A stretch of DNA of 64,000 nt from an uncultured SAR116 cluster alpha proteobacterium. Lineage in GTDB: Bacteria > Pseudomonadota > Alphaproteobacteria > Puniceispirillales > Marisalimonadaceae. Below, piece after piece: positions 40,377 through 49,483 of this stretch. Within the stretch, counting starts at the first letter, position 1. Each line of letters starts with the position of its first letter. The notes below the pieces were generated by a model. It was not told where the DNA came from. It made no database searches and worked only from the letters and a program-made list of their open reading frames with translations. Position numbers and translations under genes: made by a program. Where the stretch lies: assembly GCA_902615325.1 (NCBI GenBank), contig CACMOJ010000001.1, positions 62,001-126,000 on the forward strand. The letters are read 5' to 3'.

Positions 40377-41424
40377 ACTTAAAAATATTTCTAAATGGTT
40401 TGGAAACAATCAAGTTATAAAAAATATTAATCTAGAAATTAAAAATGGAGAATTTGTTGTACTAGTTGGTCCGTCTGGATGTGGCAAATCTACATTATTA
40501 AGAATTATATCAGGTTTAGAAGATCTGGACGAGGGTGAAATTCTGATTAACTCTGAAGATGTTACAAGTAAGATTCCTTCAGAAAGAGAATTGTCAATGG
40601 TTTTTCAATCTTATGCTCTATACCCTCACATGAATGTCTCCGAAAATATTGGTTTTTCTCTTAAAACATCAGGAATGAACAAAGTATTGTTAAAGAAAAA
40701 AATAGCTGAAGTGGCAAAAATTCTAAAACTTGATAATTTATTAAATAGACTTCCAAAACAACTTTCGGGTGGACAAAGGCAAAGAGTAGCAATTGGTAGA
40801 GCAATAATTCGTCAACCTAAAGCATTTTTATTTGATGAACCTTTATCAAATTTAGATGCTTCTCTACGTGTTGAAATGAGACTAGAAATTTCAAGACTAC
40901 ATAAACAACTTGGAATTACCACAATTTACGTAACTCATGATCAAGTTGAAGCTATGACACTAGCAGATAAAATAGTTGTAATTAATCAAGGAGAAATTAT
41001 TCAAGTAGGTTCTCCACGTGAATTATTTAACAATCCTAAAAATTTATTTGTAGCTGAATTTATCGGAACTCCTAAAATGAATGTCTTAAATTGTATTACA
41101 AAAAGAGGTTTTATTTACTTAAATAGTAGAAAGGATATTAAAACAAACATAAAAAAAACAGATGATAAAATAAATAAAATTGGATTTAGACCAAATAAAG
41201 TTAGTATTTGTGAAAAAGAAAAAGGTTTATTAAATGGTGAGATTAAATTTATTGAATATTTAGGTTCAGAACAATTTATTTATATTGATTGTGGAATTGA
41301 TGAAAAACTTGTAGTTGTTAAAACAAACCCAGATTATAAAATACCACTAAAAAAGATTGTTGGTCTCAAAATGTTATCAAAAGATATATATTTCTTTTTA
41401 AAAAATGGTGAGGTTTTAATTTAG
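40363..41424 (+). CDS. Sugar ABC transporter ATP-binding protein (UgpC/MsmK-like)
   Basis: [36 protein letters not shown]-terminal TOBE-like region. Confidence 0.96.
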   Translation: MSSIKLKNISKWFGNNQVIKNINLEIKNGEFVVLVGPSGCGKSTLLRIISGLEDLDEGEILINSEDVTSKIPSERELSMVFQSYALYPHMNVSENIGFSLKTSGMNKVLLKKKIAEVAKILKLDNLLNRLPKQLSGGQRQRVAIGRAIIRQPKAFLFDEPLSNLDASLRVEMRLEISRLHKQLGITTIYVTHDQVEAMTLADKIVVINQGEIIQVGSPRELFNNPKNLFVAEFIGTPKMNVLNCITKRGFIYLNSRKDIKTNIKKTDDKINKIGFRPNKVSICEKEKGLLNGEIKFIEYLGSEQFIYIDCGIDEKLVVVKTNPDYKIPLKKIVGLKMLSKDIYFFLKNGEVLI

Positions 41425-41504
41425 CTATACATTTTAATAAATTGTATAAATTGCATTATTTGATAAAATCTAATGATGAATTATATGTAGTTTTATTTTC
41501 AAAA

Positions 41505-42518
41505 TTATAAATCATTAAAAGGATTAGATTTTATCCATTCAATTGTATCTTTTAAAATAGTTGAGAAACCTCTAATTTTTACTCCAAGTGAATCTCTTCT
41601 TGAAAAATCAAATCCTGTTGGCTCAACAGCATTTCCGTTAAATGATTCAGGCATTTTCATATCAGGAATTAATTTTTGACATTCATTATAAATATCTTGC
41701 CAATGTAAACTTTTATAAACACCATAATAACGACCAGATGCATTTTTATTTTCGTGACAAGCTAAAAATAATTCTGCTAAATCTCTTAAATGGATCATTG
41801 ATGCAGAATCATTTGGAACTTTAAGATGCCTAGGTTCTCCGCCATCTAACACTCTTTTTAACCAAACAAAAGGATTATGCTTCATATGATCTGGAAGTAT
41901 GGCATCTCCATACAAACCTGTTGGTAAGATAATGGATAATCTAATATTGTTATCATTACAAAATTTTATTGCAGCTTTTTCCATGATAGTTTTTGTTGCT
42001 GATGTATACTTTTTTGATTTGCATTGCTCGATCTCATCTGACCAATGATCAATTTCATTTTTAATGGGTACAGGTGGTATTGGATTAGTACTGGATGTAG
42101 ATGAACAAATTACAACATTTTTAACGTCTAATTTTTTTGCACTTTTCAATATATTTAAACAACCAGTAACAGTTGGGTTAATAATTTCGTCATAACCCCT
42201 TTTATCATTTAGTTCTTTTGCAAGAGTACCATCAAAACCTTTGTAAGTTGGAACTAAACAAGCAATAAATAAAGTAGATATATCTTGTAAGCAAAAATTA
42301 AAATCATTTTCATTTGACATTTCTGCCTTAAATAAATTGAGTTTTTTAAAATTTTTAAGCTTTTTTAAATACTTTATCCTTGTACTATCTTCGGTATTTC
42401 TCATAGTACCATTAACTTCATAACCTTTTTCAAGAGCACATCTAACAATACTTGAACCTACTAAACCGCTACAACCAATAACGGCTAATTTTTTATTATT
42501 TAATAGATTTGTAGACAT
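41505..42518 (-). CDS. NAD-dependent epimerase/dehydratase (dihydroflavonol reductase-like)
   Basis: LAVIGCSGLVGSSIVRCALEKGYEV; Y-x3-K-like SATKTIMEKAAIKF. Confidence 0.85.
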   Translation of the reverse strand: MSTNLLNNKKLAVIGCSGLVGSSIVRCALEKGYEVNGTMRNTEDSTRIKYLKKLKNFKKLNLFKAEMSNENDFNFCLQDISTLFIACLVPTYKGFDGTLAKELNDKRGYDEIINPTVTGCLNILKSAKKLDVKNVVICSSTSSTNPIPPVPIKNEIDHWSDEIEQCKSKKYTSATKTIMEKAAIKFCNDNNIRLSIILPTGLYGDAILPDHMKHNPFVWLKRVLDGGEPRHLKVPNDSASMIHLRDLAELFLACHENKNASGRYYGVYKSLHWQDIYNECQKLIPDMKMPESFNGNAVEPTGFDFSRRDSLGVKIRGFSTILKDTIEWIKSNPFNDL

Positions 42519-42582
42519 CGACTGGATTAAAACATATTAATAAATTAGTTGTAACATATTATTCAATAAACTAAACAAATTA

Positions 42583-43605
42583 TTAAATAACCTTTACTAG
42601 TTGCTTTCCTAAGTTTGAGCCATTTAATAATTTCACTAAACTTTTTGGTGCAGTTTCTAGTCCATGACTTATATCTTCTTGATTATTTAATTTTCCTTTT
42701 ATATACCAATCTAGTAATTCATTATATATTTCAGAATATTTATTAAAATAATCTAAGATTAATAGACCTTGTATCCTTGCTCTTTTTACTAAAAGTGTTC
42801 TATTAATTCTAGGACCATTTGGTGTTGGGTACGATGGCATGCCTATTGTTCCACAGATAACAATTCTAGCGTTGATATTAATATTTTCCATTATTGCATC
42901 AAATTGTTCACCACCAACATTATCAAAGAAACAGTCTATCCCCTGTGGAGCTATTTTTTTTAACTCTGATGAAATGTCTTTTATTTCATTATAATTTATA
43001 ACATGGTCATATTTAAATTCATTTAAACAAATAGATTTTTTTTCATTTGAGCTGGTAATTCCAATAGTTTTACATTCGAAAATTTTAGCAATTTGGCCAA
43101 CTGCCGAACCTACACTTCCAGCAGCAGTTGTAACGACAACGGTATCTCCCTTATTTGGCTTACAAATATCTACTAATCCTGCATATGCAGTGATTCCATT
43201 TAACCCAAGCACTCCTAAATTTGCAGAAAGAGGCACATCATTTTCTGGAATTTTCATTTGAATATTGTCAGCTTTTACAATTGAGTACTTTTGCCAACCA
43301 AGCCATCCAACAACAAAATCACCTACTTCAAACTTAATGTTTTTAGTAGAAATGATTTTACCAACGCCAAAACTTCGCATTGGCTCATCAAAAGCAACGG
43401 GTTCTGAATAGTTGCCAACTGTACTGATCCAACCTCTCATCGCAGGGTCAATTGAAACATACGAAACTTCAACGAGAAACTCTTCTTTATTTAACTCTCT
43501 TACAGTATCAGTAATTATATCGAATAAATCTTCTGAAACTTCCGGATTTGGTCTTCTTTTTAAGACAATTCTTGTGTTTGTTAAATTCATACTATAATTT
43601 AACAA
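42583..43605 (-). CDS. NADP-dependent MDR oxidoreductase (CurA/PTGR-like)
   Basis: SYVSIDPAMRGWI; VVVTTAAGSVGSAVGQIAKIFECKTIGITSSNEK; DCFFDNVGGE. Confidence 0.93.
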   Translation of the reverse strand: MLNYSMNLTNTRIVLKRRPNPEVSEDLFDIITDTVRELNKEEFLVEVSYVSIDPAMRGWISTVGNYSEPVAFDEPMRSFGVGKIISTKNIKFEVGDFVVGWLGWQKYSIVKADNIQMKIPENDVPLSANLGVLGLNGITAYAGLVDICKPNKGDTVVVTTAAGSVGSAVGQIAKIFECKTIGITSSNEKKSICLNEFKYDHVINYNEIKDISSELKKIAPQGIDCFFDNVGGEQFDAIMENININARIVICGTIGMPSYPTPNGPRINRTLLVKRARIQGLLILDYFNKYSEIYNELLDWYIKGKLNNQEDISHGLETAPKSLVKLLNGSNLGKQLVKVI

Positions 43606-43650
43606 GGTTTTATTTTGACAACAAGTGGTTTGAAATTATTCTATAAATGT

Positions 43651-44049
43651 CTAATAAAGCCTACTTGTCTCAAGTATTCTTATTATAAACATAAGTGTAA
43701 AATAACCTGCATTTATCATTAAAACAAAGCTTAACAAAAGATTAATAGAAAATGGAAGTTGATTTTGGAGAAAATCTCTCCAAAAATACTTTTCTAAGTA
43801 AAAGGCCAGCTCTGTATACCAAATTGTAAGAAGTGCTGCATGAATAATGTAAAGAGTATATTTATAGTTATCATACAAAATTTCATTTAATATGAAAAAA
43901 ATTATAAAAAATATTATTGAAAAAGTGACTTTAACAAAAAAATTTTTTAAATACACGAATTTCCGACTGAATTTAAAATGAAGTAATAAATAAATCAAAA
44001 CAACATGAAAACTGCAAACTAAAAATAATTTAACTAATTTAGGATCCAT
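43651..44049 (-). CDS. Hypothetical multi-TM membrane protein
   Basis: 132 aa, several hydrophobic helices; start overlaps upstream stop. Confidence 0.6.
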   Translation of the reverse strand: MDPKLVKLFLVCSFHVVLIYLLLHFKFSRKFVYLKNFFVKVTFSIIFFIIFFILNEILYDNYKYTLYIIHAALLTIWYTELAFYLEKYFWRDFLQNQLPFSINLLLSFVLMINAGYFTLMFIIRILETSRLY

Positions 44050-44258
44050 TAAATTAACAAAAGTGAATAACTTAAAATACCAAATGGAAGACCAATTGCA
44101 GCTCCTAAAGATAATGTTTTGTTAAAAGATTTAATTTTAAAAAAACCTAAAAAAAGTATCCAAGCTGTAAAAGGAACTGCAAGGCCAAACAAAAATCCTA
44201 TAATAAGGTTTGCATTATTTGCACTCCATTTTTTTGGACTATCTAAGAAATCATTCAT
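44049..44258 (-). CDS. Small hypothetical membrane protein
   Basis: 69 aa with two TM segments; coupled to 43651-44049. Confidence 0.6.
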   Translation of the reverse strand: MNDFLDSPKKWSANNANLIIGFLFGLAVPFTAWILFLGFFKIKSFNKTLSLGAAIGLPFGILSYSLLLI

Positions 44259-44358
44259 AAATTTTACATAATATAAAATCAGTTATTTATCAATTGAATA
44301 CATTTATAAATAGTATAATCTGTTTAATATTTTTATATAATTAAATTTTACAGGAGAC

Positions 44359-44559
44359 ATTATCAACGACTCTAATACAAATTTTTGGAATTGGTGGAAC
44401 GATGGCGAAAGTAAATTTAAAAAAATTACTTACCTGTTTAATAACTGGTGGAATAATGGAAAATATAAACCCTTAAAAGCTATATATGTCTCGATAAATT
44501 TACATATAATATTTGCAATATTTTACGGTATATATTGGATTTTTGTAAATTTATTTTAA
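44359..44559 (+). CDS. Un-called Trp-rich mini-protein with one TM segment (non-ATG start)
   Basis: RBS-like AGGAG at 44352-44356; open frame IINDSNTNFWNWWNDGESKFKKITYLFNNWWNNGKYKPLKAIYVSINLHIIFAIFYGIYWIFVNLF*. Confidence 0.5.
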   Translation: MINDSNTNFWNWWNDGESKFKKITYLFNNWWNNGKYKPLKAIYVSINLHIIFAIFYGIYWIFVNLF

Positions 44560-44664
44560 AAAATAATTTTGCTTAAATTTAATTCATATTTGCAAAATAA
44601 TCTAAATTTAATTTGAGTTCTCGTCTAATTATTGGAATAATAGAATTAATAGAAAGGTTATATT

Positions 44665-44946
44665 ATGAAAGATTATATGGTTGCACATACATTTAAATCA
44701 GAAGAATTAAGAGATCAATATTTTGAAATGTCGGCATCAATGACTGAAAACGATATCAGATCCAACATGAAAAATGAAAATGCGAGTTTTCAAATGAATT
44801 GGAATAACGAAAAAAATGATATGGTTATGTATTGCTGGTGGAAAGCTAATTCACCTGATGCAATAATAGAAACTCTTGGTGAAATGGCAAACATGTTTGA
44901 AAATGACATTAAAGAAATGCCTAATATTATGAATGTATCTGACTAA
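44665..44946 (+). CDS. Small hypothetical protein (ferredoxin-like/ABM-like pattern)
   Basis: 93 aa; MKDYMVAHTFKSEELRDQYFEMSASM... Confidence 0.6.
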   Translation: MKDYMVAHTFKSEELRDQYFEMSASMTENDIRSNMKNENASFQMNWNNEKNDMVMYCWWKANSPDAIIETLGEMANMFENDIKEMPNIMNVSD

Positions 44947-44958
44947 GAAAGAATTATT

Positions 44959-45219
44959 ATGAATACACTTATTATAGCAAAAATGACTAAAGTTACTTAT
45001 GATGATTGGAAAATTAAATTTGATGAAGACGCAGAAGTACAATCAAAAATGATGAGAAATACTACTGTTGGAAAAGTGAATGACAAAACTGCAATGGTAT
45101 TAACCGAAGTATTCAATCCTGAAATGGTTCAAGAATTTATGAATTCAGATGACTTTAAAGAAATGGAAACTAATCTTGGATTATCACATGAAGTCTATAA
45201 AGTTGAAAAAATTAATTAA
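44959..45219 (+). CDS. Small hypothetical protein (DUF3764/ABM-like)
   Basis: 86 aa; TLIIAKMTKVTYDDWKIKFDEDAEVQSKMMRNTTVGKVNDKTAMVLTEVFNPEMVQEFM. Confidence 0.6.
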   Translation: MNTLIIAKMTKVTYDDWKIKFDEDAEVQSKMMRNTTVGKVNDKTAMVLTEVFNPEMVQEFMNSDDFKEMETNLGLSHEVYKVEKIN

Positions 45220-45244
45220 ACTTGGTTTGATATAAGTTATTTAA

Positions 45245-45640
45245 TTATTCTTGAAACTTTCTTGAAGATACATAAAAGGATAAGATTACTAATGTAACAT
45301 GTAATACATAGATTATTATAGAAACGTTCACATCTCTAAAGAAATTTAAATAAATCAGATTTAACAAAACTATTGAAAATCCTAGCCCACAACAAAATAA
45401 AAGTTTTTGGGCTGCTGATTTAGGTACACCTCTACTTAAAAAAAGTAACATACCTAAGAAAAATACACCAGAAGCCATTGCATACCTTAGACTAACGCCA
45501 AGAGAAAGTGCCTCAGGATTGTTTTTTGAAAAAGGAAACATAACTTGTGTAATTTCTACAGCAAAAAATATGAAACCTATGCTTTCAAACATCATTATAA
45601 TACCAATTAATGCGAGCATAAATCTTGAATTGTTAAACAA
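45245..45640 (-). CDS. Hypothetical 4-TM membrane protein (DUF4345-like)
   Basis: 131 aa, four hydrophobic helices; SLRYAMASGVFFLGMLLFLSRG. Confidence 0.6.
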   Translation of the reverse strand: MFNNSRFMLALIGIIMMFESIGFIFFAVEITQVMFPFSKNNPEALSLGVSLRYAMASGVFFLGMLLFLSRGVPKSAAQKLLFCCGLGFSIVLLNLIYLNFFRDVNVSIIIYVLHVTLVILSFYVSSRKFQE

Positions 45641-45712
45641 AAGATAACCTCTACTTCTTAAAAAATATATAATTATGCAAAAATTTTACATTATTTTAAA
45701 TAATTTATCAAA

Positions 45713-46597
45713 TTAACGAGATAAATTAGCATTTTGTTCAACAATTTTTATTACAGATGAAGCATCTTTATCTCCAAGACCATTCGCAACTGCTGAATAA
45801 TAATATTGTAAAGCGACTTGATAAATTGGTAATGCAACTAAGTTTTCTCTAGATAATTCAGTAATAAATTTGGAATCTTTCATAGGTGTAGAAAAATTCA
45901 TACCTTCTTTTTCAAAGTCTTTATCAACCATCAATTTCCCCCTGTTTTCAAAAACTCCAGATGAAGAAAAAGTACCACTAATTGCCTTATGAATGACTTT
46001 AGGGTTTAAACCTGCTTTTGTACCTAATGTTAAAACCTCTGCTGAGACTGCATTGTGGACTAAATTTAGGATATTTCCTATCAGCTTCATAACAATACCA
46101 TTTCCAAAGATACCTACATCGGTTATTTTTTGACAAAATATATCGAGAATTTTTTTAGCAACTATTTTATCAGATTTATTACCACTTAAATAAGCTGATA
46201 GTTTTCCTTCCAGAGCTGCTAATCTGTTTCCAGATAATGGTGCATCAACAATTTTACATTTAGAGTTTTTTAATTGATTTAGTACTGTTTTCTTGCATTC
46301 ATGTGGCAATGTAGAGGTTTCAATGATTAAAACTTTTGATTTTATATTTTCTGTGACATCTAAAAGACTCTGTTCAGAAGGTAAACAAGTAATAATTATA
46401 TCACATTTACTATAAAGTTCCTCTAATGTATCAATAGGAGAAAAATATGATTTATTAAGTTTTTTGTAAAATTTATCAGATAAATCGTAACCTATAAGTC
46501 TAATTTTTTTATTTATAAAACATTCTGCTATTGCAGAGCCAAGAATACCAAGCCCAATTATCCCAATTTTATAGTTTAAAACATCATCTATTTTCAT
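45713..46597 (-). CDS. NAD(P)-dependent oxidoreductase, HIBADH family
   Basis: IGIIGLGILGSAIAECFI; DAPLSGNRLAALEGKLSAYLSG; KLIGNILNL. Confidence 0.9.
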   Translation of the reverse strand: MKIDDVLNYKIGIIGLGILGSAIAECFINKKIRLIGYDLSDKFYKKLNKSYFSPIDTLEELYSKCDIIITCLPSEQSLLDVTENIKSKVLIIETSTLPHECKKTVLNQLKNSKCKIVDAPLSGNRLAALEGKLSAYLSGNKSDKIVAKKILDIFCQKITDVGIFGNGIVMKLIGNILNLVHNAVSAEVLTLGTKAGLNPKVIHKAISGTFSSSGVFENRGKLMVDKDFEKEGMNFSTPMKDSKFITELSRENLVALPIYQVALQYYYSAVANGLGDKDASSVIKIVEQNANLSR

Positions 46598-46615
46598 TAA
46601 TATGAAGAGTATAAT

Positions 46616-47302
46616 ATGAAAGCAGACTTTACAAATTATAAATCTTCAATGAATAAATTGCTTAAAATTAAGCAAAAAGAAACTTGTTTACTAACTGTTG
46701 ATATGCAAAATGAATATCTAGATCCAAAAGTAGGCACATCACCTTTAGCTAAATCAGACGTAAATAGAATTTTAAAAAATTCAAATTTTCTATTAAACAA
46801 GTTAAGAAAATTAAGCATTCCTATCGTACATTGTTATGTTGTAAGAAAAAAAGAGGAGTTGAAGTATAACTTTTCGATAAGTCCTTATATTGACGTAAGT
46901 CAAAAAAATAAACTTTCACAAAACAAACAAGCTGTAGCAAGAAAAAAACCAGAGAGAGTTGAAGGGACATTATCTTGTGAATTACCAAAAATACTTGTTA
47001 AAAAAAATGATATTCATGTTACGAGCAAACGTAACTTTGATTGCTTTCAAGATACTGAATTAGACATGCTCTTAAAAAGAACTTTAGATGTTAAAAATAT
47101 AATAATTTGTGGCGTAAATACTGATACCTGTGTTTATGGAACAACATTTGGTGCAAGTAATAGAGGTTACAACCCTATTGTCATAGAATGTTGTACAGGC
47201 TCAATGCGTGGTGAAGACCAACATAAAACGGCTCTTAAAATCATGTCTCAATCGATAGCTTGGGTAATGAAAAAAGAAGAAATATTAAATAAATTAAATT
47301 AG
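46616..47302 (+). CDS. Isochorismatase-family cysteine hydrolase
   Basis: CLLTVDMQNEYLD; IICGVNTDTCVYGTTFGASNRGY. Confidence 0.93.
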   Translation: MKADFTNYKSSMNKLLKIKQKETCLLTVDMQNEYLDPKVGTSPLAKSDVNRILKNSNFLLNKLRKLSIPIVHCYVVRKKEELKYNFSISPYIDVSQKNKLSQNKQAVARKKPERVEGTLSCELPKILVKKNDIHVTSKRNFDCFQDTELDMLLKRTLDVKNIIICGVNTDTCVYGTTFGASNRGYNPIVIECCTGSMRGEDQHKTALKIMSQSIAWVMKKEEILNKLN

Positions 47303-48322
47303 TATACCAGCCCTTCCAGTAATTTCCCCTTTTTCGATTTTATCATGAAGACCTTCAGCTCCATCAAAATCTGTCTTAACAGACACTAGTGGTTCTATAA
47401 GACCTCTTGCGTACAAATCTAAACTCTCTTTTAATTCCTGCTTAGTACAATAACGAGATCCAATTAGTTCTAGCTCTTTTACAAGCATGTCAGCTGAATT
47501 TGCTAAAAATTGTTCTCCACTACCTCCAAGTGTAAGTAATCTGCCACCTTTACCTAAAATTGAACAACCTAACTCAAGAGATGATTTACTTGAAACAAAA
47601 TCTATAACAACATCTAAATCATTACTCTTAGAAAAATCAGCAATTTTATTTTTTAAATCATTCTCCATTGGAGAAACAGAGAATTCCGCACCATTTTCAT
47701 TACAAATATTAAACTTTTCAGTTTTTGTATCAATTCCAATTGCAGATATATTGTTTAACTTTAGCATTTTAAGCATATGAATACCTAACCCGCCACCTGC
47801 ACCAATAACTCCTACTTTATCAAAAGATGATATTCTTGCTTTTTTTATGATTTTTAATGGTGTTGCTACAGCATCACAAACTACAGCAGTTTCTAGGAGG
47901 TTATTTTTATAATCAATTTCTTCAGGTATTTTGATGAAGTTTTCAATTGGTAATTTAATATACTCTGCATAACCGCCATCAATTTCCCTTCCTATATAAC
48001 CTCTAAAATTATCACATAAAGTTTCACGATCTATGTTACACCATCGGCAATGACCACAAGTTAAATAAAAAAATGCAGTAACTGGGGTTCCAATTACTAA
48101 ATCACCTCCTTGTCCATTGATTTCAACTATCTCTCCAATAATCTCATGACCAATAATTCTTGGATAATTAACTGTAATCCTACCTGCCTTAACATGCTGA
48201 ATTGTCAAGCCAGACCCACATGCTAATACTTTTGCAACTGCATAACCTTTTTCTGGAGTGGGGTCTTTTATAGTCTCTATTGAAAAAGGTTTGCCTGGTC
48301 CATTTAAAAGTAATGCTTTCAT
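47294..48322 (-). CDS. Zinc-binding alcohol dehydrogenase family protein
   Basis: GHEIIGEIVEING; CGHCRWCNIDRETLCDNF; GVIGAGGGLGIHMLKM. Confidence 0.93.
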   Translation of the reverse strand: MKALLLNGPGKPFSIETIKDPTPEKGYAVAKVLACGSGLTIQHVKAGRITVNYPRIIGHEIIGEIVEINGQGGDLVIGTPVTAFFYLTCGHCRWCNIDRETLCDNFRGYIGREIDGGYAEYIKLPIENFIKIPEEIDYKNNLLETAVVCDAVATPLKIIKKARISSFDKVGVIGAGGGLGIHMLKMLKLNNISAIGIDTKTEKFNICNENGAEFSVSPMENDLKNKIADFSKSNDLDVVIDFVSSKSSLELGCSILGKGGRLLTLGGSGEQFLANSADMLVKELELIGSRYCTKQELKESLDLYARGLIEPLVSVKTDFDGAEGLHDKIEKGEITGRAGILI

Positions 48323-48323
48323 A

Positions 48324-49457
48324 TTATGAACTTTGTATTTTGAGAATTTCTGTTTCTATATCATCAGAAATATCGATTTTATTGTTTATTTTACTTGAAG
48401 CATCCATTGCCATTGTCATTAAAAGATTTTTATGTCCATCCTCTGCAGATGCATGTGGAGTATCTGTGCCAACATATAATCTTTGAAACCAAGAGTTAGT
48501 TTCTTCTCTCATAGGTCCCCAAAGTTGGTTATTATAAATATCTCCAGGCGGATATGATGTTAAAAAATCAACATGTCTTGTGTCTGAAGGTGTAAATCCT
48601 GAAGGGTTGTAGCCATGTCCTTGAGGCTTTTCACTAGCAAGAACTAAATCTCTATGTGTATCTTCAATATCTATAACCCCTTCTGTACCTACAATTCCAA
48701 TTTCTAGACCGTATACAGATCCTGGCCATACTGTTGGGAGAGCCCAGCTTATATTCATACTAAAAATAGTATCATCATCCATTGTAAAAATACCAAACGT
48801 AGAATCTTTAGTTCCATGACTTTGTAATTTTTTATCTACTGATTGTGCGAATACAGATCTTGGATACTTACCTTCCATTAACCAAAATGACATATCTAGA
48901 CTATGAGTGCCAGACACAACCATAGGTGTAAGATTTTTTCTTTCATTTGTTCTTCGTACAGTTGCTATTGGAACCATACTATTCATAAACGCTCTAGTTA
49001 CAACAGATGTAACATGACCGATCTTGTGATCCATTAATTTTTGCTTAACTGCCAAAAACCTTCTTCTAAATCTTTGAGTATATCCTAGAACTGCATCAAC
49101 ATTAGTTGACTTTATTTTATTTAGAACATCTCTACTTTCAACTAAATCAGTTGCAAGAGGTTTTTCTATAAATAAAGAACTTTCATTTTCAAGTGAGGAC
49201 ATTATAGGACCAAAATGATGATTTTCATCAGTAGCAATAATAACTGCATTAACTTCTGATCTTTTTACAAGCTCATTGTAATTAGTTGTAAAAAAATCAG
49301 CATTACAATCGTTTAACAATTTTTTACCTAATTCTTCATTAATATCACATAAACCAATCCAGCTAATTCCAGGATAATCTTTTGCCATCATTGCTCTTAT
49401 TCTACCAATAGTTCCACAACCAACTATCGCTAAACCTATTAGTTTTTTATTAGACAT
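48324..49457 (-). CDS. Gfo/Idh/MocA family oxidoreductase
   Basis: LAIVGCGTIGRIRAMMA; FIEKPLATDLVES; GYTQRFRRRFLAVKQ. Confidence 0.95.
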   Translation of the reverse strand: MSNKKLIGLAIVGCGTIGRIRAMMAKDYPGISWIGLCDINEELGKKLLNDCNADFFTTNYNELVKRSEVNAVIIATDENHHFGPIMSSLENESSLFIEKPLATDLVESRDVLNKIKSTNVDAVLGYTQRFRRRFLAVKQKLMDHKIGHVTSVVTRAFMNSMVPIATVRRTNERKNLTPMVVSGTHSLDMSFWLMEGKYPRSVFAQSVDKKLQSHGTKDSTFGIFTMDDDTIFSMNISWALPTVWPGSVYGLEIGIVGTEGVIDIEDTHRDLVLASEKPQGHGYNPSGFTPSDTRHVDFLTSYPPGDIYNNQLWGPMREETNSWFQRLYVGTDTPHASAEDGHKNLLMTMAMDASSKINNKIDISDDIETEILKIQSS

Positions 49458-49483
49458 TTATAGATCTCCCTAATTATAAATAT

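Noticed and set aside
41439-41465. TATACA...TGTATA inverted repeat after the sugar ABC ATPase gene
   Set aside because: Only a 6-bp AT-only stem, expected by chance in this composition
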